Below are positions 1 to 6,164 of a stretch of 6,164 nucleotides of DNA, one piece after another. Location of the stretch: NCBI GenBank assembly GCA_019348265.1, contig JAHWJV010000225.1, positions 1-6,164 of the forward strand. Reading direction: 5' to 3'. The position numbers and the translations under genes were made by a program. A model generated the notes under the pieces. The model was not told the origin of the DNA. It did not search any database and saw only the letters and a program-made list of their open reading frames with translations. This stretch comes from Gemmatimonadota bacterium. Lineage in GTDB: Bacteria > Gemmatimonadota > Gemmatimonadetes > Longimicrobiales > Longimicrobiaceae. The stretch's first letter is position 1. Every line of letters begins with the position of its first letter.

Positions 1-1176
<1,176 letters not shown>

Positions 1177-1311
1177 GGGGTGCCTCACGTGTTCGGGTTG
1201 TCGGGCCAGGAATGCAATAGGGTACCGGCACGGCGAGGAGGAGGTGCACCAGGCCGCGCGGAAACGCCTGCTCAAAGGCAATACTCGGGCCATGCCCGGG
1301 AGTTCCATGCG

Positions 1312-1333
1312 CCCGATCGTGGCCCCGATCGTG
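1312..1333. repeat. 10-bp direct repeat CCCGATCGTG x2 (candidate operator)
   Basis: CCCGATCGTG occurs at 1312-1321 and again at 1324-1333, a 12-bp period, each copy containing the palindrome CGATCG. It lies 45-66 bp upstream of the GTG start of a winged-helix-type gene, where a regulator could bind. Function as an operator is inference only. Confidence 0.35.
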
Positions 1334-1366
1334 CGGTCGCCCAGGCTCAATCCAGGCATCCGATTC

Positions 1367-1373
1367 AGGGAGG
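1367..1373 (+). promoter_or_regulatory. Ribosome binding site fixing the GTG start at 1378
   Basis: AGGGAGG ends four bases before GTG at 1378. The reading frame is open upstream to about 1075, but the upstream residues look non-coding, so this site supports the shorter gene. Confidence 0.6.
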
Positions 1374-1377
1374 CGAG

Positions 1378-1767
1378 GTGGGCGAGGGCGGAATCCCCCC
1401 AGAGGTCCAGCGGTTTATTGCGGAGAACATCGATGCGGCGGAGCAGCTCGACATTCTGCTCCTCCTCTACCGCAATCCCGAGCGATCCTACACGGCTCTC
1501 GAGGTGAGCCAGGCCGTGTTCACGGTTGCGAGCGCGGCGACGCTGCGGCTCGAGGGCCTGGCCGCGCGCGGGCTCCTGTCATCCACGGGCTCGGCGGACC
1601 CAGAGTACCGTTATGCACCGAAATCGGCAGCGCTGGCGCGGGATGCAGACAGGCTCGCGGCTGTGTACCAGGCCAACCGGGTCGGCGTGATCCAGCTCCT
1701 ATTCGCCCGACCGCCTGACCCGCTGCAGACGTTCGCGGACGCGTTCCGCCTCAAGGGGAGGGGGTAG
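1378..1767 (+). CDS. Small winged-helix-like protein of the DUF5985 cassette
   Basis: The protein has 129 residues starting at GTG, with AGGGAGG upstream. Residues 9-31 (EVQRFIAENIDAAEQLDILLLL) form an opening helix. Residues 34-66 (PERSYTALEVSQ, then SAATLRLEGLAARGLL) read like the helix-turn-helix of a MarR/ArsR-type winged helix, with a short wing around 67-81 ending EYRYAP. Residues 83-108 form a second long helix, and the tail is RPPDPLQTFADAFRLKGRG. There is no metal-binding cysteine cluster and no effector domain, so it could bind DNA or be a protein-protein adaptor. The first of two DUF5985-type membrane genes starts only 3 bp after its stop, so the three are probably co-transcribed. 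Family name not recognised; the fold is inferred from the helix pattern. Confidence 0.7.
   Translation: MGEGGIPPEVQRFIAENIDAAEQLDILLLLYRNPERSYTALEVSQAVFTVASAATLRLEGLAARGLLSSTGSADPEYRYAPKSAALARDADRLAAVYQANRVGVIQLLFARPPDPLQTFADAFRLKGRG
1754..1764 (+). promoter_or_regulatory. Ribosome binding site for the first DUF5985 gene, inside the upstream gene
   Basis: AGGGGAGGGGG lies at the 3' end of the winged-helix gene, directly before its TAG stop and 6 bases before ATG at 1771. Placing the ribosome binding site inside the preceding gene suggests coupled translation. Confidence 0.6.
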
Positions 1768-1770
1768 CTG

Positions 1771-2025
1771 ATGGCGACAATCGTCTACGTGCTGTGCGCG
1801 GTGACTAGCATCGCCTGCGCGGTGCTCCTGCTCCGCGGGTACGCCGCGACCAAGGTGCGGCTGCTGCTCTGGGGAGGGCTCTGCTTCGTGGGGCTCGCGC
1901 TCAACAACGTGCTCCTCTTCGTGGATCTCGGCCTCATCCCGGAAGTCGATCTCTCCGTCTGGCGTTCGATCCCGACGCTGGCGGGCCTGGGTTTGCTGAT
2001 CTACGGGCTCGTATGGGACACGTGA
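1771..2025 (+). CDS. DUF5985-type three-helix inner-membrane protein (first copy)
   Basis: This 84-residue protein is almost entirely membrane segments: about residues 3-22 (IVYVLCAVTSIACAVLLLRGY), 29-50 (VRLLLWGGLCFVGLALNNVL) and 64-81 (SIPTLAGLGLLIYGLVW). The loop between helices 1 and 2 carries R/K residues (RGYAATKVR), suggesting it faces the cytoplasm. The size, the LNN motif in helix 2 and the pairing with a second similar gene fit the uncharacterised DUF5985 family; the assignment is from memory of the family pattern. No enzymatic residues are apparent, so a structural or sensory role in the membrane is more likely. It follows the winged-helix gene by 3 bp and precedes the second copy by about 25 bp. 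Confidence 0.75.
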   Translation: MATIVYVLCAVTSIACAVLLLRGYAATKVRLLLWGGLCFVGLALNNVLLFVDLGLIPEVDLSVWRSIPTLAGLGLLIYGLVWDT

Positions 2026-2040
2026 GGCCGCCGCTGCCGC

Positions 2041-2047
2041 GGGGAGG
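2041..2047 (+). promoter_or_regulatory. Ribosome binding site for the second DUF5985 gene
   Basis: GGGGAGG ends 3 bases before ATG 2051 and 6 bases before the in-frame ATG 2054. Spacing favours 2054 as the true start, which would shorten the protein by one residue. Confidence 0.5.
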
Positions 2048-2050
2048 CGT

Positions 2051-2317
2051 ATGATGCGCGATCTTATCTCAGGCGCGATCGTGATGGGCTACGTCGTGGC
2101 TGCTCTGCACTTCCTCAAGTTCTGGAAGCGGACCAACGACCGACTGTTCGTGCTGTTCGCCGGCGCCTTCGCGCTGCTGGCCGGGCAGCGCGCCGGGTTG
2201 TCGCTGCTGTCGGGGCAGCCCGATACGCACCTCTACCTGTACCTCACGCGCGTCCTCGCCTTCCTGGTGATCATCTACGCCATCATCGACAAAAATCGAG
2301 CGGCTCGGCCGGGCTGA
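2051..2317 (+). CDS. DUF5985-type three-helix inner-membrane protein (second copy)
   Basis: This 88-residue protein begins MMRDLISGAIVMGY; ATG 2054 is an equally good start. Three membrane helices are visible: about residues 6-25 (ISGAIVMGYVVAALHFLKFW), 32-53 (LFVLFAGAFALLAGQRAGLSLL) and 61-81 (HLYLYLTRVLAFLVIIYAII). The first loop is basic (KFWKRTNDR), and the end is the typical IIDKNR followed by a short tail. This is a closer match to the DUF5985 pattern than the preceding gene. Function is unknown; no catalytic motif is seen. It ends the plus-strand trio, and its last 35 bp overlap the 3' end of egtA on the opposite strand, so no separate intergenic terminator exists there. Confidence 0.8.
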   Translation: MMRDLISGAIVMGYVVAALHFLKFWKRTNDRLFVLFAGAFALLAGQRAGLSLLSGQPDTHLYLYLTRVLAFLVIIYAIIDKNRAARPG

Positions 2318-3548
2318 ATAGGCCGACGCCCTGCTCGCGGATCTCGTCCGCGGGGGCGCGGCGGCGGCGGGTGTACCGGTCGAGGTAGTCGCGCGCGGTC
2401 GCTAGACTCTGGGTGTCGACCCACCCCTCTCCGGCGAGCCGTGCTCCTTCCAGCGCGATCCGGAACAGCTCGGCCGCGGTTTCGGCTATGTCGGCGTCGC
2501 GGAGCCCCCGACGCGCGGCGCGGACGATCAGGGCGGCGTCTGGCGCGGGAAGAAGTGCCGCGGCCGCGTCGAGGCCCTCGGGGTGCGCGAGGCCGGAGAG
2601 CAGGGCGAGCGGGGCCGCGTACCACTGCGCGGGAACGGCGTCGATGCAGCGCACCTCGGCGTACCCCTTCGGCCGGACCTCCGGAAACAGAGTCGTCAGA
2701 TGCGCCCGCCAATCCTCGCGAGTCGCCCCCGCGGTACGCAGCAACGTCCCGAATGGCTGGATGGCGCCGCCGGGGGTCGGCGTCAGGATGGCCGGAGCGG
2801 CGAGCGCGAAGCGCAGGTACGCGAGGGCTGGGTCGCCCGTTCCGCCGACGACCCCGGTCCGGCCCGGGTCCAGCTCCGTCCAGGTGAGCGCGCGGAAGCT
2901 CTGGGCGCCGGTGTCGGCTCCGCGGTACAGCGGCGAGCTCGCGAAGATGGCGGTGAGGAAGGGAGCGGCCGCATTCAGCACGCGCCAGTGCAGCGCGACG
3001 TCGTCCGCCCAGTCTATGTTGACCTGGAAGGACGCGGTCTGACGCATCATCCGGGCGCCGGCCGGGCCGATGCGCGCGAAGTGCTGGTCCATGAGCCGGT
3101 ACCGCTCGCCGCCGAGCTGGAGCGGAACCTCGGTGATCGTGGAGACCGGGTCGATTCCTTCCTCCAGCAGCCGCACCCCCGCCGCGAGCGCCGCATCCCG
3201 CAGAGGGAGCACCGTCTCCTGCAGCGACTCCATCAGCGCATGAACGGAGGTCTCGGGAGGGGTGCTCACCTCGATCTGCCCACCTGGCTCGTATGCTACC
3301 AGGGCACCGCCGGAAGTGTGGAACTTCGGCGCATCCCCCTCTTCTTCCCGCCACCCCAGCCGCTCCGCGACGCGCCGCAAGACCGGCAGCGTCGATGGCC
3401 GGTCGGCGGCACGGATCGGAGCCACCCGCCCCGTCGCCACGTCGATCGGGATCAGCTCGGCTTCCGCGCCGATGCGCGGCGGCCCTCCCACGACGAGCCG
3501 CCCGAATGCGACCTCCCGGAGATCGGCCAGCAGCTCCGCCTCCGTCAT
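2283..3548 (-). CDS. egtA: Glutamate-cysteine ligase EgtA (ergothioneine pathway)
   Basis: The enzyme forms gamma-glutamylcysteine from glutamate and cysteine with ATP, supplying the sulfur donor for EgtB. The 421-residue protein shows the GCS2/plant-type ligase blocks in order: IGAEAELI (26-33) in the ATP/glutamate site, EPGGQIEVSTPPE (87-99), QTASFQVNIDW (170-180), TPTPGGAIQPFG (256-267) and FPEVRPKGYAEVRCID (288-303). Length is normal for EgtA, and no signal peptide is seen, so it is cytosolic. ATG 3548 was chosen over an upstream in-frame start at 3644: the added residues (Arg-rich, overlapping egtD) are not conserved-looking, and 3548 gives a 4-base ATGA overlap with the egtD stop, with GAGGGAG just before it. 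It is last in the egtBDA operon; its C-terminus (SPAEPLDFCR) overlaps the convergent DUF5985 gene. Confidence 0.93.
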   Translation of the reverse strand: MTEAELLADLREVAFGRLVVGGPPRIGAEAELIPIDVATGRVAPIRAADRPSTLPVLRRVAERLGWREEEGDAPKFHTSGGALVAYEPGGQIEVSTPPETSVHALMESLQETVLPLRDAALAAGVRLLEEGIDPVSTITEVPLQLGGERYRLMDQHFARIGPAGARMMRQTASFQVNIDWADDVALHWRVLNAAAPFLTAIFASSPLYRGADTGAQSFRALTWTELDPGRTGVVGGTGDPALAYLRFALAAPAILTPTPGGAIQPFGTLLRTAGATREDWRAHLTTLFPEVRPKGYAEVRCIDAVPAQWYAAPLALLSGLAHPEGLDAAAALLPAPDAALIVRAARRGLRDADIAETAAELFRIALEGARLAGEGWVDTQSLATARDYLDRYTRRRRAPADEIREQGVGLFSPAEPLDFCR

Positions 3549-4570
3549 CTCCCTCGTTCGGCGGTGGCGAGCACCAGCGCGTAGCGGCCCTCGTCGTCGG
3601 TCGCCCATTCCGCGATCCCCATCCCCGCGCCAGCGAGGATCCATTCGACGCTCGCCCGGTCCTGCTTGCAGGAGATCTCGGTCCGGATGCTCTCCCCCGC
3701 CGCGAGCCGGAAGTCGCCCGCGCCGGGAACGCTCACGCTCTGGTCATTGGCCGATACCAGGTGCATCTCGACGCAGTGGCGCTCCGGGTGGTAGAAGGCG
3801 TGATGCCGGAAGGCCGCGGGATCGAAATTGGCGCCGAACTCGGCGTTCAGCACGCGCAGCATGTTGAGGTTGAACTCCGCCGTGACACCGCGCGAGTCGT
3901 TGTATGCGGCTTCGATCACCCCCGGGTCCTTGCGGAGGTCGACCCCGAGCAGGAAACGGTCGCCGGCACTCATGGCGGCGCGGACCTGCGCGAGCAGCTC
4001 GATGGCGGCCTCCGGGGTGAAGTTTCCGATCGTGCTCCCGAGGAAGGCGAACAGCACCGGATCCGGGAGGTCACGTGGCAGGTCGAGCACGCCACCGATA
4101 TCCGCCACCAGCGGCCACACATCCATCCCGTCGTATTCCCCGCGGAGCGCGACAGCCGTGCTTTCCAAGAAGTCCTCGCTGATGTCGACCGGAACGTACA
4201 GCTTGCCCACCCCGGCCACCATCGCGTCCAGGATGATGCGCGTCTTGCGCCCGCTTCCCGCGCCCAGCTCGACCACCGCGCGCGGCCGCATGTCCCCCAC
4301 CCAGCGGGGCATCCACTCCTCGAGCAGCGCCCGCTCGGCGCGGGTGAGGTAGTACTCCGGCAGCTCCGTGATCTCCTCGAAGAGCCGCGACCCGCGCTCG
4401 TCGTAGAAATACTTCGGCGGCAGCTCCTTCTGGGGGCGAGACAGGCCGTCGCGTATTTCCGCGAGGGAGAGTTCAACGTTCGCCGTACAAAGTTCGAAGT
4501 GCTCACTCTCGGACGTTGAACTTTGCACTTCGAACTCTGAACTCTCTAGCGCCCGCTGCTCTTCGCTCAT
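3545..4570 (-). CDS. egtD: L-histidine N-alpha-methyltransferase EgtD
   Basis: This SAM-dependent enzyme trimethylates histidine to hercynine, the first step of ergothioneine synthesis. The 341-residue protein has the family signature LPPKYFYDERGSRLFEEIT (50-68) and LPEYYLTRAE (70-79), the SAM-binding loop VVELGAGSGRKT (99-110), LFAFLGSTIGNF (173-184) and a C-terminal RTEISCK (296-302). Asn183, Tyr223, Glu298 and Ser300 fall where mycobacterial EgtD has its histidine-binding Asn166, Tyr206, Glu282 and Ser284. ATG 4570 is supported by AGGAG six bases upstream (4577-4581), by the ATGA overlap with egtB, and by the absence of another plausible start before the conserved region. Residues about 9-34 are Ser/Glu-rich and encoded by opposed heptamer repeats, not by conserved EgtD sequence. 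It sits between egtB and egtA, overlapping each by 4 bases. Confidence 0.96.
   Translation of the reverse strand: MSEEQRALESSEFEVQSSTSESEHFELCTANVELSLAEIRDGLSRPQKELPPKYFYDERGSRLFEEITELPEYYLTRAERALLEEWMPRWVGDMRPRAVVELGAGSGRKTRIILDAMVAGVGKLYVPVDISEDFLESTAVALRGEYDGMDVWPLVADIGGVLDLPRDLPDPVLFAFLGSTIGNFTPEAAIELLAQVRAAMSAGDRFLLGVDLRKDPGVIEAAYNDSRGVTAEFNLNMLRVLNAEFGANFDPAAFRHHAFYHPERHCVEMHLVSANDQSVSVPGAGDFRLAAGESIRTEISCKQDRASVEWILAGAGMGIAEWATDDEGRYALVLATAERGR
4471..4549. repeat. Opposed heptanucleotide repeat blocks inside the egtD 5' end
   Basis: On the minus strand, 4505 down to 4471 reads as five 7-mers: TGAGCAC, TTCGAAC, TTTGTAC, GGCGAAC, GTTGAAC. On the plus strand, 4515-4549 reads GTTGAAC, TTTGCAC, TTCGAAC, TCTGAAC, TCTCTAG. 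The two blocks point toward each other's complement, separated by about 9 bp. They contain a perfect 12-bp inverted repeat (4491-4502 with 4525-4536, GCACTTCGAACT) around a 22-base loop. The whole tract is translated as part of EgtD and keeps the frame. Confidence 0.8.
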
Positions 4571-5889
4571 CCGTCACTCCTGGCGCACCGGAAGCCGCTG
4601 TAGATCTGGCGGCGGACCGGGTAGTCCCAGTTGCGGAAAGTGTTTCGGACGGCCCCGTGGCGCGTGGCCCACGATCCGCCGCGAAGCACCTTGTAGTCGG
4701 GACCGAAGAACGCCTCCGAGTATTCCGGGTAGGGGAAGCTCTCGAATCCGGGGTAGCCGGCAAAATCGCTAGACGTCCACTCCCAGACATCGCCGACCAT
4801 ACCGTAGCAGCCGATCGGAGACAGGTTGCGCGGGTAGGCGCCGACCGGGGCGGTGGAGAAGGTGAGCTGGTCCAAATTCGCGTTCAGAGCCGTCGGAGGC
4901 TCGTCGCCCCAGGGGTACTTCCGCTTCCGCTCGGCAACCGGGTCCCAGGAGGCGGCGGCCTCCCACTCGTGCTCGGTCGGGAGTCGCTTCCCGGCCCAGC
5001 GGGCGTACGCCTCGGCCTCGTGGTAGCAGACGTGGCAGACCGGGTGGTCCGGGGACACCGGCTCTATTCGATCGAAGGAGCGGATACGCCAGTCGTCGCC
5101 ATCCCTCTCCCAGTGCTGCGGTGCCTCGACCCGCGCCCCCTGCAGCCAGATCCACCCGGCGCCGGACCAGTGTTCCCGCCGCGCGTAGCCGCCCTCGCGC
5201 ATGAACTCTAGAAACGCCCCGCTGGTGACCGGGGTGGCGTCGATCCAGAAGGGCTCCAGCTCCACGTCGTGCTCACCGCGCTCGTTGTCGTACGCCTCGC
5301 TCCGGTCGGCCGTGCCGATCACCACCTCACCGCCGGGGAAGCGCACCATTCCGTCCCTTTCGGAGCCCACCGGCCGCCCGGCCGGAGCACCCATCGCGCG
5401 TGGTGGGTGGTAGGGCTCGCCCTGCTTCAGCTTCAACGTCTGCAGGATGGTCTCGTTGTGCTGGTACTCGTGCTGCGCGACCATACGGAAGAGATACCCG
5501 TCCTGCAGCAGCGGATGGCTCCAGTCCAGGTCGGCCGTGGCGAGCCGCTCCAGCACATCGCGGCGGCCCGTCGCCATCTCGTCCAGCATCGCCTGTATCC
5601 CAGGGAGCGGTAGCTTGTCGCGGGTGGCGCGAGGGTGCTCGAACGGGTTGTACATGCCGGGCATCTCCACGAACTCGATCGGCCCGTCCGTATTCCTCAG
5701 CAGCCAGAGCTGCTCGAACTGTGAGATGTGGCCGAGGTCCCACAGCACCGGGCTCATCAGCTTGTCATGCTGCTTTCGCAGATCCTCCTCGCTCAACCGG
5801 GAGATGAGCAGCAGCGTGCGGGCACGGGCTTCCGTCAGCAGCTCGACGTACGGACGCACGTCGGCGGTGATGGCGGACGACGAGCTCAT
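4567..5889 (-). CDS. egtB: Hercynine oxygenase EgtB (non-heme iron sulfoxide synthase)
   Basis: EgtB uses O2 and Fe(II) to join hercynine to gamma-glutamylcysteine, giving the C-S bonded sulfoxide. Numbered from ATG 5889, the 440-residue protein has an N-terminal DinB-like four-helix domain with iron ligands His54 (WDLGHISQFEQ) and His140/His144 (HEYQHNE), then a formylglycine-generating-enzyme/sulfatase-modifying domain (about 180-436: RLPTEHEWEAAA, GDVWEWTSS, VLRGGSWATR, FRNWDYPVRRQIYSGFRCA). Arg87, Arg90, Asp422 and Arg426 match positions that bind gamma-glutamylcysteine in the mycobacterial enzyme; Tyr387 probably corresponds to its active-site Tyr377. The start at 5889 fits the usual N-terminus; an in-frame GTG at 5943 would add 18 non-conserved residues. 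Neither has a clear ribosome binding site. It is first in the operon, overlapping egtD by ATGA. Confidence 0.95.
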   Translation of the reverse strand: MSSSSAITADVRPYVELLTEARARTLLLISRLSEEDLRKQHDKLMSPVLWDLGHISQFEQLWLLRNTDGPIEFVEMPGMYNPFEHPRATRDKLPLPGIQAMLDEMATGRRDVLERLATADLDWSHPLLQDGYLFRMVAQHEYQHNETILQTLKLKQGEPYHPPRAMGAPAGRPVGSERDGMVRFPGGEVVIGTADRSEAYDNERGEHDVELEPFWIDATPVTSGAFLEFMREGGYARREHWSGAGWIWLQGARVEAPQHWERDGDDWRIRSFDRIEPVSPDHPVCHVCYHEAEAYARWAGKRLPTEHEWEAAASWDPVAERKRKYPWGDEPPTALNANLDQLTFSTAPVGAYPRNLSPIGCYGMVGDVWEWTSSDFAGYPGFESFPYPEYSEAFFGPDYKVLRGGSWATRHGAVRNTFRNWDYPVRRQIYSGFRCARSDG

Positions 5890-6117
5890 CGGCAAATTCG
5901 TTGAAGAGAAAAGGAGAGGACACGGTCGCGACGCGAAGCGCACTCAGCGTGCCAGAGGCGGAGCGAGCGTATCAGAGCGAAGAGGGAAGAGTTGAACTGA
6001 AGACTGACGACTGAAGACTGACGACGGATAGCCGATAGCCGATAGCCGATAGCCGATAGCCGATAGCCCCGTAGCCCATGGCCGATAGCGATACCCCCTG
6101 CGTCCAGCTGCTCGTGC
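5890..6117. other. Intergenic region upstream of egtB
   Basis: This stretch of about 230 bp separates egtB from the probable end of the next minus-strand gene and should contain the egt promoter. On the minus strand TGATAC (5974-5969) could be a -10 box, but no good -35 lies at normal spacing, so this is weak. Much of the region (5991-6067) is heptamer repeat. No hairpin with a T-run is visible after the upstream gene's stop, so read-through into egtB is possible. Confidence 0.5.
5991..6067. repeat. Array of eleven phased heptanucleotide repeats
   Basis: The 77 bp divide exactly into eleven 7-mers: GTTGAAC, TGAAGAC, TGACGAC, TGAAGAC, TGACGAC, GGATAGC, then CGATAGC five times. Decayed copies continue to about 6092 (GTAGCCC, CCGATAG). 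Every unit ends in C, and the first unit is identical to GTTGAAC in the egtD tract. It is not a CRISPR: there are no spacers. It resembles the heptameric tandem repeats known between genes in some cyanobacteria; relation to those is not implied. Confidence 0.88.
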
Positions 6118-6164
6118 TCAGCACCACTGCGCGAAGGCGCGCGACAGGTCCGCGGGGCGGTCGA
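6118..6164 (-). CDS. Probable C-terminal end of an unidentified protein, runs off right edge
   Basis: On the minus strand, 6162 to 6118 reads DRPADLSRAFAQWC followed by TGA. All fourteen visible sense codons end in G or C, as in the real genes of this window, which makes coding likely. The fragment is too short to identify. It points the same way as egtB, about 230 bp upstream of it, so it could be a further member of the same transcript. Alternative: chance open frame; a plus-strand frame from ATG 6078 is also open to the edge but has mixed third positions. Confidence 0.4.
   Translation of the reverse strand, partial: DRPADLSRAFAQWC

Larger units (their letters stand above)
1177..1377. promoter_or_regulatory. 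Divergent intergenic region between the kinase gene and the winged-helix gene
   Basis: This stretch of about 200 bp separates two divergently read genes and must hold promoters for both, if the chosen starts are right. I could not find a convincing pair of -35/-10 boxes on either strand. It contains a 10-bp direct repeat (1312-1333) and, just before the plus-strand gene, a strong purine-rich ribosome binding site. In-frame ATGs for the minus gene at 1308 and 1293 would place part of this region inside the kinase gene. Confidence 0.45.

Noticed and set aside
1177..1308. Kinase start at ATG 1308 or 1293
   Set aside because: The extra residues lack the third-position G/C bias of the gene, and neither ATG has a good ribosome binding site; still possible.
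2305..2326. Hairpin TCGGCC-loop-GGCCGA as a terminator after the second DUF5985 gene
   Set aside because: The stem is only 6 bp with a 10-base loop, has no following T-run, and lies within egtA coding sequence on the other strand.
2583..3584. Plus-strand open frame opposite egtA
   Set aside because: Low-complexity Arg/Gly-rich translation antisense to egtA, with no domain or ribosome binding site support.
3549..3644. Upstream extension of egtA to an earlier start
   Set aside because: It would overlap egtD by about 100 bp and adds Arg/Gly-rich residues unlike EgtA; the ATGA-coupled ATG at 3548 is a better start.
3293..4519. Long plus-strand open frame of about 400 codons opposite egtD and egtA
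   Set aside because: It is antisense to two genes with unmistakable family motifs; long shadow frames are expected in GC-rich DNA.
4471..4549. Insertion sequence ends or a MITE in egtD
   Set aside because: The inverted symmetry comes from opposed heptamer blocks; no target-site duplication or transposase remnant is seen.
5890..5943. 18-residue N-terminal extension of EgtB from GTG at 5943
   Set aside because: The added sequence is not EgtB-like, and there is no ribosome binding site before the GTG. ATG 5889 gives residue spacing matching the mycobacterial enzyme.
5991..6092. CRISPR array
   Set aside because: Units are 7 bp and directly abutting, with no spacers and no cas genes nearby.
6078..6164. 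Plus-strand gene start (MADSDTPCVQLL) at the right edge
   Set aside because: Third codon positions are mixed, no ribosome binding site precedes it, and the minus-strand frame over the same bases looks coding.

Overview
The window is GC-rich bacterial DNA with strong G/C preference at third codon positions. Gene content and short heptanucleotide repeats suggest a soil or environmental bacterium, perhaps Gemmatimonadota, Myxococcota or a similar high-GC phylum. That placement is inference; no rRNA or other taxonomic marker is present.

Left part (1-2317). A minus-strand gene running off the left edge encodes the N-terminal part of a histidine-kinase-type protein built of repeated HAMP units with a 92-residue period, the architecture known from group III (Nik1/Os-1-like) kinases. 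Its catalytic end is outside the window. Divergent from it, after about 200 bp, lies a tight plus-strand trio: a small winged-helix-like protein (1378-1767) and two three-helix DUF5985-type membrane proteins (1771-2025 and 2051-2317). They look like one transcription unit that may form a signalling cassette with the kinase.

Central and right part (2283-5889). A minus-strand operon egtB-egtD-egtA encodes ergothioneine biosynthesis. EgtD trimethylates histidine to hercynine, EgtA makes gamma-glutamylcysteine, and EgtB joins the two to give the gamma-glutamyl-hercynylcysteine sulfoxide. Both junctions are 4-base ATGA overlaps, so translation is probably coupled. EgtB keeps the three iron-binding histidines and the Arg/Asp residues associated with gamma-glutamylcysteine binding, which fits the presence of egtA. 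No egtC (amidotransferase) or egtE (C-S lyase) is visible. The 3' end of egtA overlaps the second DUF5985 gene by 35 bp, tail to tail.

Right edge (5890-6164). About 230 bp upstream of egtB hold a perfectly phased run of eleven 7-bp units, then a probable C-terminal fragment of another minus-strand gene. The same heptamer family (shared unit GTTGAAC) also occurs as two opposed blocks inside the 5' coding end of egtD, where it is translated into a non-conserved Ser/Glu-rich leader. These heptamer tracts are the most unusual feature of the window. The metabolic genes belong to a known pathway, and I see no convincing wholly new system.
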